Assembly: GCF_036711975.1 (NCBI RefSeq)
Contig: NC_091972.1
Location: 28,835,001-28,899,000 of the forward strand
DNA from: Onthophagus taurus
Taxonomy: Eukaryota; Arthropoda; Insecta; Coleoptera; Scarabaeidae
DNA: 64,000 nt
Direction of reading: 5' to 3'
Below are positions 30,781 to 41,399 of the stretch, in pieces; within the stretch, counting starts at the first letter, position 1, and each line of letters begins with the position of its first letter. Under the pieces are notes generated by a model. That model was not told the DNA's origin. It saw only the letters and a list, made by a program, of their open reading frames with translations, and searched no databases. A program made the position numbers and the translations under genes.

Positions 30781-32150
30781 TCATAATATTATTCTCTTAT
30801 TTCTAATAGTTTCTAACAGTTTCTGCTTAAATGCTGAAATAGTTGTTTGGCTTCTAATTTCGTTATCTAAATTATTAAACAAAATAAACCCCATAAAAAA
30901 TAAACAATCCTGCGAGTATGAATGACTAACCTGTCTAATATACAAACTGTTGCGAGATCTTGTATTATAGGTATGTATGTCGGATACTTTTGACACTTGC
31001 AAATATCGAGGTAACAAATTATTAACCAATTTATATACAAAACACATATTTAACATATACAATCTCTCTTTCACAGAATAAAAACATAATGCGTCTAACA
31101 TATCATTAATTCTAGTAAACATATTACAACCCAAAATCGCTCGCATGGCCCTATTTTGTATGATGTGTAAACTTTGCATTTCCGATTCCCCAGCATAATA
31201 AACAATTGTAGAATAACACTCAAAAATTGGGCTAATTAATGACTTATATACCACAATTCGAACGTTTACAGATAACAACCTACAAATTCTACAAAAGTAA
31301 TTCACTTTATCTTTAACATTATCAATAACATTTGCGATATGGTATTTAAATTTGAGATCTTTATCAATAAATACTCCTAGGTATTTTATAATATTTACAT
31401 ACTCAATCACATCACTATTTAAAGAAACCTTATTAAAACAATTAATTCCGCACTGACCGAGAACCATAGCTTTAGTTTTACCCGTATTCACAATTACTTT
31501 ATTAATTATTAGTCATTTTTCCAAGTTACGCAAGATCACATTCATTTTATCTGTAGCTGAATTGATGCTGCTGTCTTCAACTGCTATAAGTGTGTCGTCA
31601 GCAAAAAGATTAGGGCCTCACCATTACAGACGGATACAATGTCTTTGATGTATATGATAAACAGTAACGGACCCAGTACCGTTCCTTGTGGAACTCCAGA
31701 AGTTGTTCCTATTTCTGTAGCTAGTACATCCCCAAATTTTACCTGTTGAACTCGATCGTTAAGGTGGCTTGTAAACCACATAATTGTCCTACTTCCAACT
31801 CCAATACATCGTAGCTTATGTAGCAAACGTTCTCTATCTACCCTTTCGAAGGCTCGTTTGAAATCTAAAAAGACAGCCAATACAATCTTGTTTCGTGTAT
31901 CCAATACATATTTCCATTTGGATATAATCAGTTGTAATGCAGTCTCACAAGAATGGCCGTCTCGGAACCCCGACTGATAGTCAGAGAGCACTTCATTGCG
32001 AGAAATAAAATCCTTCAACTATTTATAGACCACTTTTTCCATAATTTTAGCTGATAACAAAATTGTATTGACAGGTCTTTGATTTTCGCATTTTCTCGAC
32101 TGGAATTATTGTAGTCTTCTTCCAGATCTTAGGAAAAACACAGTCTCTTA
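30781..32150 (-). pseudogene. Reverse transcriptase of family 3, frameshifted at the catalytic box
   Basis: Reads, 5' to 3' on the minus strand, as SDYQSGFRDGHSCETALQLI, LAVFLDFKRAFERVDRERLL, TTSGVPQGTVLGPLLFIIYI. At about 31600 the frame must change to read the FADD catalytic box (LFADDTLIA). After a stop near 31505 the C-terminal half runs from about 31491 to the stop (KTKAMVLGQ, YLGVFIDKDLKFKYHI, IIQNRAMRAILG, YNTRSRNSLYI). One frameshift and at least one stop disable it. Confidence 0.8.
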
Positions 32151-32200
32151 TAGAAGAGTTCACGATCAGTAAAAGTTGATTTATTATCAAAACACCGATT
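30781..32200 (-). mobile_element. Non-LTR retrotransposon (family 3), 5'-truncated, inserted in family 2
   Basis: Minus-strand reverse transcriptase remnant lying inside family 2: the host protein reads up to 30780 and resumes at ~32201. The element's 3' end coincides with its stop codon (30781-30783), and its 5' end is cut within RT motif 1-2 (SIRDCVFPKIWKKTTIIPVE, about 32085-32150). Short shared bases at the junctions are too few to fix a target duplication. Confidence 0.8.
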
Positions 32201-32491
32201 GCTTACTTATGTCATCTTAAGAATTGCCACCCTGTTCTTCACAATCAAACACTAAGGTATCTGTATTGTATATTTCAACGCTTGCCGTCGCATGGTTTAC
32301 CCACTAGATCTCAGTTAGATTCTGTACTTATGTTCCCGACCCATAGTACCGAGATTTACCATAAATCGTTTGCTGTGCAGGCGATAACCCTTCGGAATAG
32401 TCTGCCTACCGAGATCCGTAATATTCCTCACCTTGTGACATTTAAAAACCATCTAAAACGTCATTTATTTGCTCTCCAAGTATCTTCCTGA
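32201..32491 (+). pseudogene. C-terminal end of family 2 protein
   Basis: Continuation of the broken family 2 ORF beyond the inserted family 3 element. The block from about 32345, including THSTEIYHKSFAVQAITLRN and a following SLPTEIRNIPHL, is the usual last conserved region of such proteins, ending at TGA 32489-32491. Confidence 0.65.
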
Positions 32492-32815
32492 AAACTTTTT
32501 CTTCTCCCTCTTCTTCATTTTCTTCTGTTCTTCTACTTTTACTTTTCTTCTCTTCTCTTCTTCTTTTATTCCAGCAACTATCATTATGCACCGTTTTTAG
32601 TGACCATAAGTTTAGCACAGCAGCTTGCCATTTATTTATTGTTTTTCTTATATAACTTAGTATATGGCTGATTGATTGGGTTGTTTGGAAGATATCGCTT
32701 ACGCGATAAATCGACCCTTTTGCCTGTATTTATGCATTAAGTTAAATGTATACATTTTCTTTAATTTGTATTTTTTGTTTCTTATTATGACAATAAATTT
32801 ATTTATTATTATTAT

Positions 32816-33420
32816 ACTTTGATCTTTTGAATCCATTGATCAAATTGTTCATCCCAACACTTTGGTGCCTCTTTAAGTCCAAATAATGCCTTTGTTCAAT
32901 ACATTTCCTTTTTCCTGGTTTATTCTTTCTGGTATCTTTATAAATACATTGTTAGTTAGTTTACCATTTAGAAATGCTCTAATTGTTTTATTGGCTAATT
33001 ATTATTAATCGCATGAACCATAAACATTCTTATCGTTGATCTTATCATGGATACTGGTGCGTATATTGAATTCCATTCCTCATTTTTGAGTTGAAAACCT
33101 AGGTGCCAACTAGTCGTCCCTGTTTCATCGCATAAAACATCTCGCGACATTATTATTTTGTAGTTTATCGGGTCCCATATTCTATAGCCAGCTGTACAAT
33201 ATCCAACCAATCTTCCCAACTTTTCTCTATGTTTTAGTACATTTACTAACAAAACCTTCACATATATCCAACCATTACCACTTCTTCCCTTCTATATTCC
33301 AGTCTTCCTAGCCTCCAATACATCAACATTAGCAATTTTAATTTCTATTTTTCTGTTCAATTCTAGTTCTACATCCTTTAAATATCTTTCCATTCTTCCG
33401 TTTACCATGTGTTGCACCGT
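32816..33420 (-). mobile_element. Copia-type retrotransposon fragment (integrase end and RT shard)
   Basis: On the minus strand, 33261-32995 reads as the C-terminal part of copia integrase (LGRLVGYCTAGYRIWDPINY, then IIMSRDVLCDET), and 32905-32819 as the RT block GLKEAPKCWDEQFDQW. The sequence between them is shorter than in an intact pol. The RT shard matches 10559-10640. Confidence 0.75.
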
Positions 33421-33959
33421 TGCTTACTGAATCAATAATAAATGTAGTTCTAAATTCTTCTAATTCACAATTATAAGCAATAAAACTGACCTCTTTTTCT
33501 GCAATATTTGCTTCAAATCATGTTCCACTATTTCCTCGCATTCTCGAAACTCTATTTCCATTTTACTTTTACAATCTACCTTCTTGTTATGTCCAATCAC
33601 CGGCGCAATGTATCAGACCTTTCTAAAAGTTTTAAAGATTTGGATCTCTACTCGTACTGGAATAGATGGACACCTTTGGTTTTAGTAGTTGATTTCACAC
33701 CTAGAGCATATCCCTAATAAAGAGATCAGAAGATGCACAAAGATCAGACAACAGATATGGTATGGACACGTCGTGTAAGCCTGGTGAAGACTTGGATGTA
33801 AGGAATAAGAAATGAAGGACAGGGCCACTGGAGATGAAAGAAGCCAAAGGCTTTCCAGTACTACTTATGATTTTCCCGTGTCTTCTTAAGATGTACACAA
33901 AATTTAAAACCCAACACTTAAATTAACAAAATATATTTGCAATTGTAAATTCATTTGTT
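33421..33959. other. Degraded stretch with a non-LTR tail fragment
   Basis: At about 33720-33860 (+) a broken reading KIRQQIWYGHVV resembles the conserved end of some non-LTR RT proteins. The rest has no recognisable content. Confidence 0.35.
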
Positions 33960-34231
33960 TTATTGACGACATTCCCGACTCGTTTTCACTACTTTTCTAA
34001 TGTTTATTAATTTTTTAACACAAAAAGTTAGCCTCGTATTACAACTCGTTAACAACCACTTCTCCCTTACACTCCTTCAACTGTGGAAGAGTGAAGATGT
34101 AAAGTGGACAACACTGAACGACACTACAGGTTAAAATGAAGAAAACACATAAGAATAAAACAAGTTTCACAGATATGTTAAAAACTAGAATTTTAAATAT
34201 GAGTATAAAGGTTTAATGCTGTATAATGAGT

Positions 34232-35512
34232 AGAGTATAATGAGGTATCAAATGAAATGGTTTGATGAATACTATAATTCAATTTACAAATAAATTTTTT
34301 CCAAGAAAATGTCCAATTTGAAGCGATTATTAGCTTTTGTTTTTCAAATTGCTCCATATATTTTTCTTCACATCATTGGATAGAGATTGTTTTTCTGAAT
34401 CCATTAATGTACAATACATCCATTTTGAATGTAATTTTAGCAGCGAAAAGACACTCTGTATATACAGGTTGTCACACATGAATGCCCCAAGCTGTAACTC
34501 TGTCATTTACTTTTCGATTTTTATGAGCGAGGTATCAAATGAAATGGTTTGATGAATACTATGATTCATGCTACAAATAAACTTTTTCCAATGCCATCTT
34601 CAATTTCAAGCAATTATCAACTTTTGATTTTCAAATTCCTCGGTATGTTTTTCTTCACGTTATTGGATAGAGATTTTTTTATGAACCCATTGCTGTACAA
34701 TACATTAACATTAATTGTAATTTTAGCAGAGAAAAACAATTAAAGCATTTTCCGAACATTGTCTTAGTCACTTCTGTAATACTGTAGTGTGCCATAGAAA
34801 AAAATAACGCGTAAAACTGATAACAGTCATTAAATGATATTTCAATGCCTGAAGCAGTTGTAAATGATTATTTTTTCCCATGGCATACTACAGTGTAATA
34901 CAAATGACATTAAGAGAATGTTCGGAAACTATTTTTTTTGTTTTTTTCTACTACAATTACAATTAATGATGATGTATTATACATTAATGGATTCAGAAAA
35001 AAAAATCTCTATCCAACAACGTGATGAAAAACATACCGAGCAATTTGAAAATGAAAAGTTTATAATCGCCTGAAATTGAAGATGTCGTTGGAAAAGGTTT
35101 CTTTGTAGCATCTTTGTAATCACAGTATTCTTCAGACCTTTTCATTTGATACCTCGCTCATGAAAATCGGAATGTAAATGACAGAGTTAGAGCTTGCGGC
35201 ATTCTTTTGTGACAACCTGTATATACAGGTGTCTTTTTTCTGCTAATATTACATTTAAAATGGATGTATTGTACATGAATGGATTCCGCAAAACAAACTC
35301 TATCCAATGACCCGAAGAAAAATATACGCAGCAATTTGAAAAACGATTATCAAAAGTTGATAATCGCCTGAAATTGAAGATGGCATTGGAAAAAAATTAT
35401 TTCTAGCATAAATCATAGTATTCATCAAACCTTTTCATTTGATACTTCGCCCATGAAAATCGGAATGTAAATGACAGAGTTATAGCTCGGGGCGTTTTTT
35501 ATCTGACACCCT
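34232..35512. repeat. Four-unit palindrome of a ~290-bp MITE (two forward, two reverse)
   Basis: Units begin TATACAGGTTGTCACAC and end GACACTCTGTATA in forward sense. Forward unit 1 (34232-34457, start missing), forward unit 2 (34459-34737), a short inverted-repeat centre (34740-34935), reverse units at ~34936-35224 and 35225-35512. The arms pair over ~550 bp. Short ORFs here are chance. Confidence 0.75.
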
Positions 35513-35985
35513 GTATATCAAAATTTAGGTCTAGGTCGTTTCTATTTATAGTTAAGTCAAGAAAATTGATTTTTCTATCTTTTTTAATTTCTAAAGTGAA
35601 TTTCAACTTCTCATGAATATTGTTTATATATTTTAACATTGCTATAAGATCTTCGTTGGTACCTTCCCATAGACAAAGAACATCATCCACATATCTAATC
35701 CATTTTTTGATGTTGTTAGAATAAGGATTAAGTTTGTTTATAATATAATTATTCTCCATATAATCTAGATACATATCGGCGATAAATCCAGATATAGATA
35801 GACCCATAGGTAAACCAATTTCAAGTTTATAAAATTTTTCGTTAAATTTGACAAGTGATGTGATATCAGAAGCTACATATATTTGTGTCTTTATAATGTT
35901 CCTCAAATAATTTATAAATAATATTAATAGTAAAATCAGTATCAACATTTGTGTAAAGATTAGTTACATCAAATGAGATCATAAT
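35513..35985 (-). pseudogene. Penelope-like reverse transcriptase fragment
   Basis: Reads ISFDVTNLYTNVDTDFTI, then YKLEIGLPMGLSISGFIADM, then KKWIRYVDDVLCLWEGTNED, then KKDRKINFLDLTINRND. The YVDD catalytic box and the MG(L/S) block identify the Penelope-like RT family. It is cut on the 5' side by the Tc1-like fragment and on the 3' side by the palindrome, so the GIY-YIG endonuclease is missing. Confidence 0.85.
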
Positions 35986-36364
35986 ATTATTGGTGGCGCG
36001 GAAGCAATTTGGGTTCAACTGCTGGTCTGCAAGCTTTCAACCCAGATTCCTTTAGTCTTAGGCGAATTGTCCGCGCACTCACATTTGTACCTCGGATCTG
36101 TGGACGTTCATTTTTCGTCTGTACTGACGTTAAATGACGATTCCGCAAAGCTATAACACGTATAAATCTGTCATCAACAGCATTGGTATTTCGTTTTCTA
36201 CCGCTTCCTGCCCTTCTGTTATTTCTTCCAGTTTGTGTAAAATGTTCTACCACTCTTTTAATAGTGGAGCGATGAGCATGAAGAATTCTTGCAACATATT
36301 CATAATTACGCCCATCTTCAACAAGAGCAACAGCTTTAACGCAATTTTCAGCACTTAAAATCAT
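35986..36364 (-). pseudogene. Tc1/mariner transposase N-terminal fragment
   Basis: Minus-strand frame from ATG 36362-36364 (MILSAENCVKAVALVEDGRN). It contains two helix-turn-helix regions (YVARILHAHRSTIKRVVEHF, then GTNVSARTIRLRLKESGL) joined by a basic GSGRKRNTNAV linker, typical of the paired-like DNA-binding half of Tc1-group transposases. The reading stops at 35986, where Penelope-like RT begins; the catalytic half is absent. No terminal repeat could be placed. Confidence 0.75.
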
Positions 36365-36799
36365 GGTACTAATCTTCTGTACAAAAAATCACTGTCCAAC
36401 TGTCATTACTGTCATTAGAATAACAATGAGCAAAGCCACCTTATTAAAAAGTAACGTATCTTAAGTAAATTGTTAGTGACAAATTCATTTCGCTCTTAAA
36501 AATGAACGAATGCACTTAGACACATGAAACCAAAAAAACAAAATGTAGGGAATGTGAGGGTTCTTAACAAAAATTTTGATTTTGAAACCATTTATACACT
36601 AAATTATTCCACAGAGTGTTTTAAAATTAGGATCCTAGAACGACGTTTCAATTAACCATGTATACCGACTATATGACCAGCATTTAAGAAAAGGCTGGAT
36701 ATTGAACATGATATTAGACATTTTTATCTACAGTTTGATGACAAATTTCAAACTTTACCAAATATTAGCTTGTTGCGTTTTTTTTGCACCTGAGTGTAT
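36365..36799. other. Non-coding flank of the Tc1-like fragment
   Basis: Probably the remaining non-coding part of the Tc1-like insertion. No inverted repeat or gene recognised. Confidence 0.35.
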
Positions 36800-37404
36800 T
36801 TTCAAGTTTTTGTTTTATAGATTTTATAGTCTTTATTTGTACTGAAGGATGTTTAGGATAATTATTATTTAGTTTTTCACTCTTTTTTAAAATAGGAATT
36901 ATTTCATTTTTGATATCATTATAATAAGGTAATTTATTGATAATACAATCTATTTCTATGGCGTTTAGATGTAAATTCGTTAATGGTTTTAAGGCAAATT
37001 TATGACCTTTGTTTAGTAAGTTATATCCCGTTATTATTGAAATGTATATTGGTTAAATTAGTAATATATTTTAATTTTAATTCATTATCTCCATCTATCG
37101 AATTGAAATTATGATTATCAGGGTTATCCTGTCTTTTGAAAATATTATTAGAACGTTATTAGTATTAACTAACCCAAATCATAAATTCTCCGTTTTCCAA
37201 TCGTACATCTACAGAATGCTAAGATATTCTATTAACCCATTAACGGCCAAAGGTGCGTAGACGCACCTTTTCGTATTTATTTTTTTTTTTTTTCAATCTA
37301 AATTAAAACAAATTTTTGCTATTTATTGCATTAAACCATTAGTATTAAGTCTAAAGAATCTTGTAAAATTGTTAGTGTTAACAAAATGCCAAGAAAGTTT
37401 CTGA

Positions 37405-38172
37405 TTGAGAGGATGGTTTGAACTGAACACTGTGGTTGCTATGGTTAATCGTGTCAGATCCATCTCTGATGTCCGCTTTCTTGACTCTAACCTAAAAAAG
37501 CTCCGGGATATATTCGTCAACAACGGGTATCCGATAGGTCTAGTTAATAGAATTCTTTATCATAATGGTACTTACCATCGTTATATTAGTCAACCTTCTG
37601 AAGGTGACGACCAACACGACATATCTAGCCTCCCTGGCCCCCGGACCCAGTTTGTTAAGATTCCCTTCGTCCCCAGGTTGACTGATAAACTTGTTTCAGT
37701 TCTGAGGTTTGACACGGTTAGGTTTGCTAAATGTAACTCTTTGCCTTTATCCACCTGTTTTTCAAGGACTAAGGATCTGGTTCCTAAAGGTTTACAATCT
37801 AATGTTATTTATAAGATTCCTTGCAATAATTGCGAAAAAACCTACATAGGCACTACCAGTCAGTATTTTGATGCTAGGATCAAGCAACATAAACGTGATT
37901 GTCAATCTAGAGATGAAAACAAGAGTGCGTTGGTTCATCACCATATCCTCAGTGGTCACCATTTTAATTTTGAGAATTCTCAGATTGTTGATAAGGAATC
38001 AATTTATTCAAAGAGATTATTCTTAGAGATGTTTTACATCAATAAAGAGGTTAATTCCTTAAACTTCAGAACTGACACCCAGAACCTTAGTTCTATTTAC
38101 AGTTACCTTGTTATGAAGGACTGGGGTAGAAGGGATCAAACATCGATGGAGAGTGATTCTCTGGTTTTCTAG
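37405..38172 (+). CDS. Penelope-like GIY-YIG endonuclease fragment, open but lacking RT
   Basis: 255 codons open to the stop at 38170-38172. The frame opens with TTG and has no ATG near it, so the true start was upstream and is lost. Residues ~12-60 match the linker after the RT (VNRVRSISDVRFLDSNLKKL). Residues ~133-200 are the GIY-YIG nuclease: NVIYKIPCNNCEKTYIGTTS, then FDARIKQHKRDC and HHHILSGHHFNFEN. This nuclease normally nicks target DNA for insertion. Without its RT the fragment is not an autonomous gene. Confidence 0.8.
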   Translation: MRGWFELNTVVAMVNRVRSISDVRFLDSNLKKLRDIFVNNGYPIGLVNRILYHNGTYHRYISQPSEGDDQHDISSLPGPRTQFVKIPFVPRLTDKLVSVLRFDTVRFAKCNSLPLSTCFSRTKDLVPKGLQSNVIYKIPCNNCEKTYIGTTSQYFDARIKQHKRDCQSRDENKSALVHHHILSGHHFNFENSQIVDKESIYSKRLFLEMFYINKEVNSLNFRTDTQNLSSIYSYLVMKDWGRRDQTSMESDSLVF

Positions 38173-38519
38173 TTCTTTTTCGGTTTTTGTTTCCTTTTTC
38201 ATATTTTCAATTTTATTCCCCCTCTCAACGCCACCTAGTGGTTATTTTTAGTGTATTCGTGTTCTTATTGTAAGTAATACTTATTTTAATAGTTTCATAA
38301 TTAACTTTGTAATGATTTTTAGTATTGTTTGATCTTTAATTACTCACCTTTAGTGAATTATGAGAAGTATAGTTTTAATAAGAGATGTCTAGTGCTCAAA
38401 GTTTGCGACCTCATGTTTAGCTTTGGTTCAGTTCCTTTATGCAATCCATTTTTGTAAGTTGTTCATATGCTTTTTTGTTAACTATTGTAACTTTTGTTGT
38501 CTCAATTTTGTAGTTACCT

Positions 38520-38550
38520 CTGAAGAAGGAAAAATAAAATTTCCGAAAGC
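38520..38550 (+). ncRNA. Hammerhead-ribozyme-like core (variant)
   Basis: CTGAAGA, a 5-bp stem GGAAA (528-532)/TTTCC (540-544), then GAAA at 38545-38548. Same layout as the CTGATGA-stem II-GAAA core of Penelope hammerheads, with A for T in the first box. The other stems are not established. Confidence 0.35.
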
Positions 38551-38711
38551 TCGGTAAAGATAAAAGGAAGCCTCTTTTCAATTATCTAGCCTTTGTCGTG
38601 TTGGTCGTGTATCCCAATAAATTACTTTAGTTATTAATTGTTATGTTTTTACATTTCAAAACACTTATTCCAGATGAGTAAACACATTTTTTAGTAATTT
38701 TTAGCAGTCGT

Positions 38712-38862
38712 AGATAAAATGCTGTATATCACACGTGGGCTAGAGCATAATTACAGTACTCGTGTGATTACACGACTCGGTCTACGACCTCGTCGTGCAA
38801 TTCTCCACACTCATACTGTAATTATGTTTCTAACCCACTTGTAATAGTATAAATAACTATTA
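38712..38862. repeat. Short foldback repeat
   Basis: Arms of ~34 bp (around CATAATTACAGTACTCGTG and CATACTGTAATTATG) enclose an inner CACGAC/GTCGTG hairpin. Probably a small MITE. Confidence 0.55.
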
Positions 38863-39069
38863 TTTTATCGTAAACGAAACAATTGTAGTAATGTTATAAA
38901 CATTGAGGGTGCGTATACGCACCTTTGGCTGAAAACAAATATTATTGAAATAAAGTGAACTAATAGTTGTAGTTTTAGTTTTTCTGTGAACCTTAAAATT
39001 AATTTTCAATCAAGACTGCAACAATGAGGTAAATGGCATAAAATAAATTAACTAAATTTTACAGTTTAG

Positions 39070-40221
39070 CAATTTATACGCGTCACAGATGAATGTTATG
39101 GACGAAATAAATCTAAAGAGATTTATTGGTATTTGTATTCTGTCTGGATATCACACGTTGCCACATGCGGATATGTACTGGTCAAAAGATAATGAAGTAA
39201 ATAAGAAATAAATTTAGAACAATAAAACAAAATATTCATTTATTGGACAATACAAAATTGAATAAAAATGATAAATTTTCCAAGTTAAGAAATATATTTG
39301 ACATCATGAATTGAAAATTTATGAAGTTTGGAGTTTTTGATCATAATCTGTCAATAGATGAAGAAATGGTTCCGTATTTTGGAAGACATTCCTCTAAAAT
39401 GTTCATCAGTGGTAAGCCCGTTAGATTTGGTTTCAAGTTGTGGTGCCTATATTCTTACGATGAGTATCTATATCAATTTATTCCATATGGTGGGAAAGAA
39501 CAAGAAAAACTTGACAAATACCTTTCTTTGGGAACGAGAGTTGTTTTAAAATTACTATCGGTGGTATAAACTCCACATCATAGAACATTCTTCGACAACT
39601 TCTTTTCGTCATACTCTCTTTTCGGTATTTTGAAAGAAAAAGGTTTTTTTTTGTAACGGGAACAGTACGAGATAATCGGGTGGCAAACTGTCCAATCGAA
39701 ACAAAAAAAGTTATGAAGAAAAAACAACGAGGTTCATATATTTGTGTATTTGATTCCAATTTGGATGTATTGATGGTACAGTGGAACGACAACTCGGTCG
39801 TCACAGTAATTACCAATGGTTGTAAAGTACTCCTGCAGTTACAGAATCAAAATAAGAGGGAAAAAATGGTAGTGGCCATTGTTTGTCAACATGATAGATA
39901 GCGCAGTAGTCAACAGCTAGTAAATTTTTAAAATGGCAAACATCTAAAATGTCGCAATTACATTTTCGCTCCTCATTGGCTATAAGTTTGATAAAATTCG
40001 AAGGCCAATCTGAATTAACAAATGTTAACTCTTCTTCTTTTCACGGTAGATCATCAAGGCAAAGTTTACCGCAAGAGATAACATAGGGCATATAATAAAA
40101 AAATCGGAAGCCAATTCGAGAAAAAAGTGTAAAGTCTGCAAAAGCCATACAATATACTTTTGCAAAAAATGTAAAGTACACCTGCGCGCTGATTGTTTTG
40201 AATATTTTCATATTAATGTAT
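39070..40221 (+). pseudogene. piggyBac transposase pseudogene
   Basis: Recognisable blocks of the DDE_Tnp_1_7 family in order: INLKRFIGICILSGYHTLPH (about 39100-39160), LSIDEEMVPYFGRHSSKMFI and GKPVRFGFKLWCLYSYDEYL (39345-39470), HRTFFDNFFSSYSLFGILKE (about 39580), MKKKQRGSYICVFDSNLDVL then WNDNSVVTVIT (39710-39820), and a Cys-rich C-terminal zinc-binding end (KCKVHLRADCFEYFH, about 40165-40215). Frames change several times and stops intervene, so it is inactive. Catalytic Asp positions remain visible in SIDE and WNDN. Confidence 0.85.
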
Positions 40222-40733
40222 AATTTTAGTTATTAAATTGCTCTGATTTTCCAAAGTTTGAATAAATTATTTTTTTCTAAATGACACGGTTATTTGTCAA
40301 AGGTGCGTATACGCCCCCCATTTATTTGAAGCATAATTGATTTTTTTTTAGAACATACTTCAATATTATCTTATTGAAGATAGTTTATGTAATATTCAAT
40401 CAATTTTTAAAAATAAAAACGGATTTTTGTGGTCGTGGCTATAAATGGGTTAATACAACTTCTATACAAAACGAATTTAATTTCATAAATAAACTTGCTA
40501 TAGAAAATAACTATCCCCCAAATATAATTAACAAAATACTATATATAGTATTTTATAATAAAATCAGACCCATTGTTCACTATGGATACTAATAAACACA
40601 CCACATATCTATATAATGACATAAATTATAAAATTAAACGTATTCTAAAACAAATTAAAATCAATATTGGTTTTAAAAATAACTACAAACTTATAGATAT
40701 ATTTTCTAACTTCAAAAGCAAAGAACATAATAT

Positions 40734-40985
40734 ATGTTAAATAAAAATGGTGTATATTCTATTAAATGTAAAGAATGTGATGCTTTATACATCAGTCAAA
40801 CAGGTAGAAAACTCGCAAAAAGAATTAAGGAACATAAAAATACTTCTTCATCAAATGTTTACCAGCATAAAATGGAATTTAATCATAACATCGATAACTG
40901 TAAGAAGGGTAAAAAATTAGACTTATTAGAACAACTTGGGATAGATAAACACAAACATAAAAAACAAAAATTAATGAACGATTAG
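40734..40985 (+). pseudogene. Penelope-like GIY-YIG endonuclease end, broken upstream
   Basis: 83 codons from an ATG at 40734 with the nuclease core: GVYSIKCKECDALYISQTGR, then RIKEHK and VYQHKMEFNHNID. The usual YIG reads YIS. Sequence upstream carries several stops, and the RT is missing, so this is a remnant. The last residues are Lys-rich (DKHKHKKQKLMND). Confidence 0.7.
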
Positions 40986-41244
40986 CTTTGCTCCATTTAT
41001 AAACCTTTATACTCATATTTAAAATTCTAGTTTTTAACATATCTGTGAAACTTGTTTTATTCTTATGTGATTGCTCCATTTTAACCTGTGGTGTCGTTCA
41101 GTGTCCTCCACATTACATCTTTATTTTCCGTTGTTATATTTTTTAAATCATTTTATATTGTGACTTATTATTTATTTGACTGTAAGTTTATTTATTTTAT
41201 TTCATTCTATATAGTTTTAACTATAATTTCGCTTGTAGATTTAG

Positions 41245-41284
41245 CTGATGATGATAAGTAATTATCGAAACCAGTACTAAGTAC
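41245..41284 (+). ncRNA. Hammerhead-ribozyme-like core of the Penelope-like element
   Basis: CTGATGA at 41245-41251, stem II GATAA (253-257)/TTATC (262-266) with GTAA loop, GAAAC at 41267-41271, then a GTAC/GTAC pairing at 41275-41284. This matches the core of hammerhead motifs known from Penelope-like elements. Stem I and the cleavage site upstream are not clearly formed, so activity is doubtful. Confidence 0.45.
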
Positions 41285-41399
41285 ATTTATTAAAAACAAA
41301 CTGAGAAAGAGCTCATTTAATTTTTACCTTATTTTAAATCATACACCTCAGTGATTATGGATTTATTAAAAGATAAATAATTACCTCATAATTTGCTGG

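Larger units (their letters stand above)
29451..32815 (+). mobile_element. CR1/Jockey-group retrotransposon remnant (family 2, copy 2), split by another element
   Basis: Plus-strand remnant of the family seen at 8150-9957. Its coding part runs to about 30780, is interrupted by a minus-strand element (30781-32200) and resumes at ~32201 through the end of the protein (stop at 32489-32491) and a 3' tail ending in ATT repeats at ~32815. Near 29535 it jumps from endonuclease sequence (YNKLLLGVFYCP) straight into RT sequence (AGADGVGLKLL), an internal deletion. Confidence 0.8.
33960..37231 (-). mobile_element. Penelope-like element, minus strand, interrupted
   Basis: Pieces in minus-strand order: N-terminal region at ~37150-36800 (FKRQDNPDNHNFNSIDGDNE, then GHKFALKPLTNLHL with frame changes), RT at 35985-35513, and a 3' region at ~34230-34080 matching 41000-41130 in reverse. 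A Tc1-like fragment (35986-36364) sits between the N-terminal piece and the RT, and a four-unit palindrome (34232-35512) replaces the RT end and endonuclease. Left edge approximate. Confidence 0.7.
37330..38620 (+). mobile_element. Second Penelope-like family, 5'-truncated, GIY-YIG endonuclease end
   Basis: Contains the endonuclease half of a Penelope-like element (next entry) and its 3' non-coding tail to about 38620. A hammerhead-like core lies at 38520-38550. It differs from the Penelope-like pieces at 33960-37231 and 40454-41340. Edges approximate. Confidence 0.75.
37236..40449 (+). mobile_element. piggyBac-type element, invaded by a Penelope-like fragment
   Basis: TTAA at 37232-37235 and 40450-40453. 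The left tip is CCCATTAACGGCC and the right tip, read inward, is CCCATTTATAGCC. A 16-bp palindrome GGTGCGTANACGCACC occurs at 37252-37267 and 38908-38923, with a decayed form at 40302-40317. The transposase remnant is at 39070-40221. The palindrome at 38908 looks like an inward-facing end, so this may be two nested piggyBac ends rather than one element. Confidence 0.7.
40454..41340 (+). mobile_element. Penelope-like element, plus strand, 3' half
   Basis: Starts directly at the piggyBac TTAA. Reads INKLAIENNYPPNIINKILY (about 40480), then across stops DIFSNFKSKEHNI, and the GIY-YIG block GVYSIKCKECDALYISQTGR with KLAKRIKEHK (40746-40840), ending at 40983-40985. The 3' non-coding region (to ~41130) matches 34080-34230 in reverse. 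Same family as 33960-37231, opposite orientation. Confidence 0.75.
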
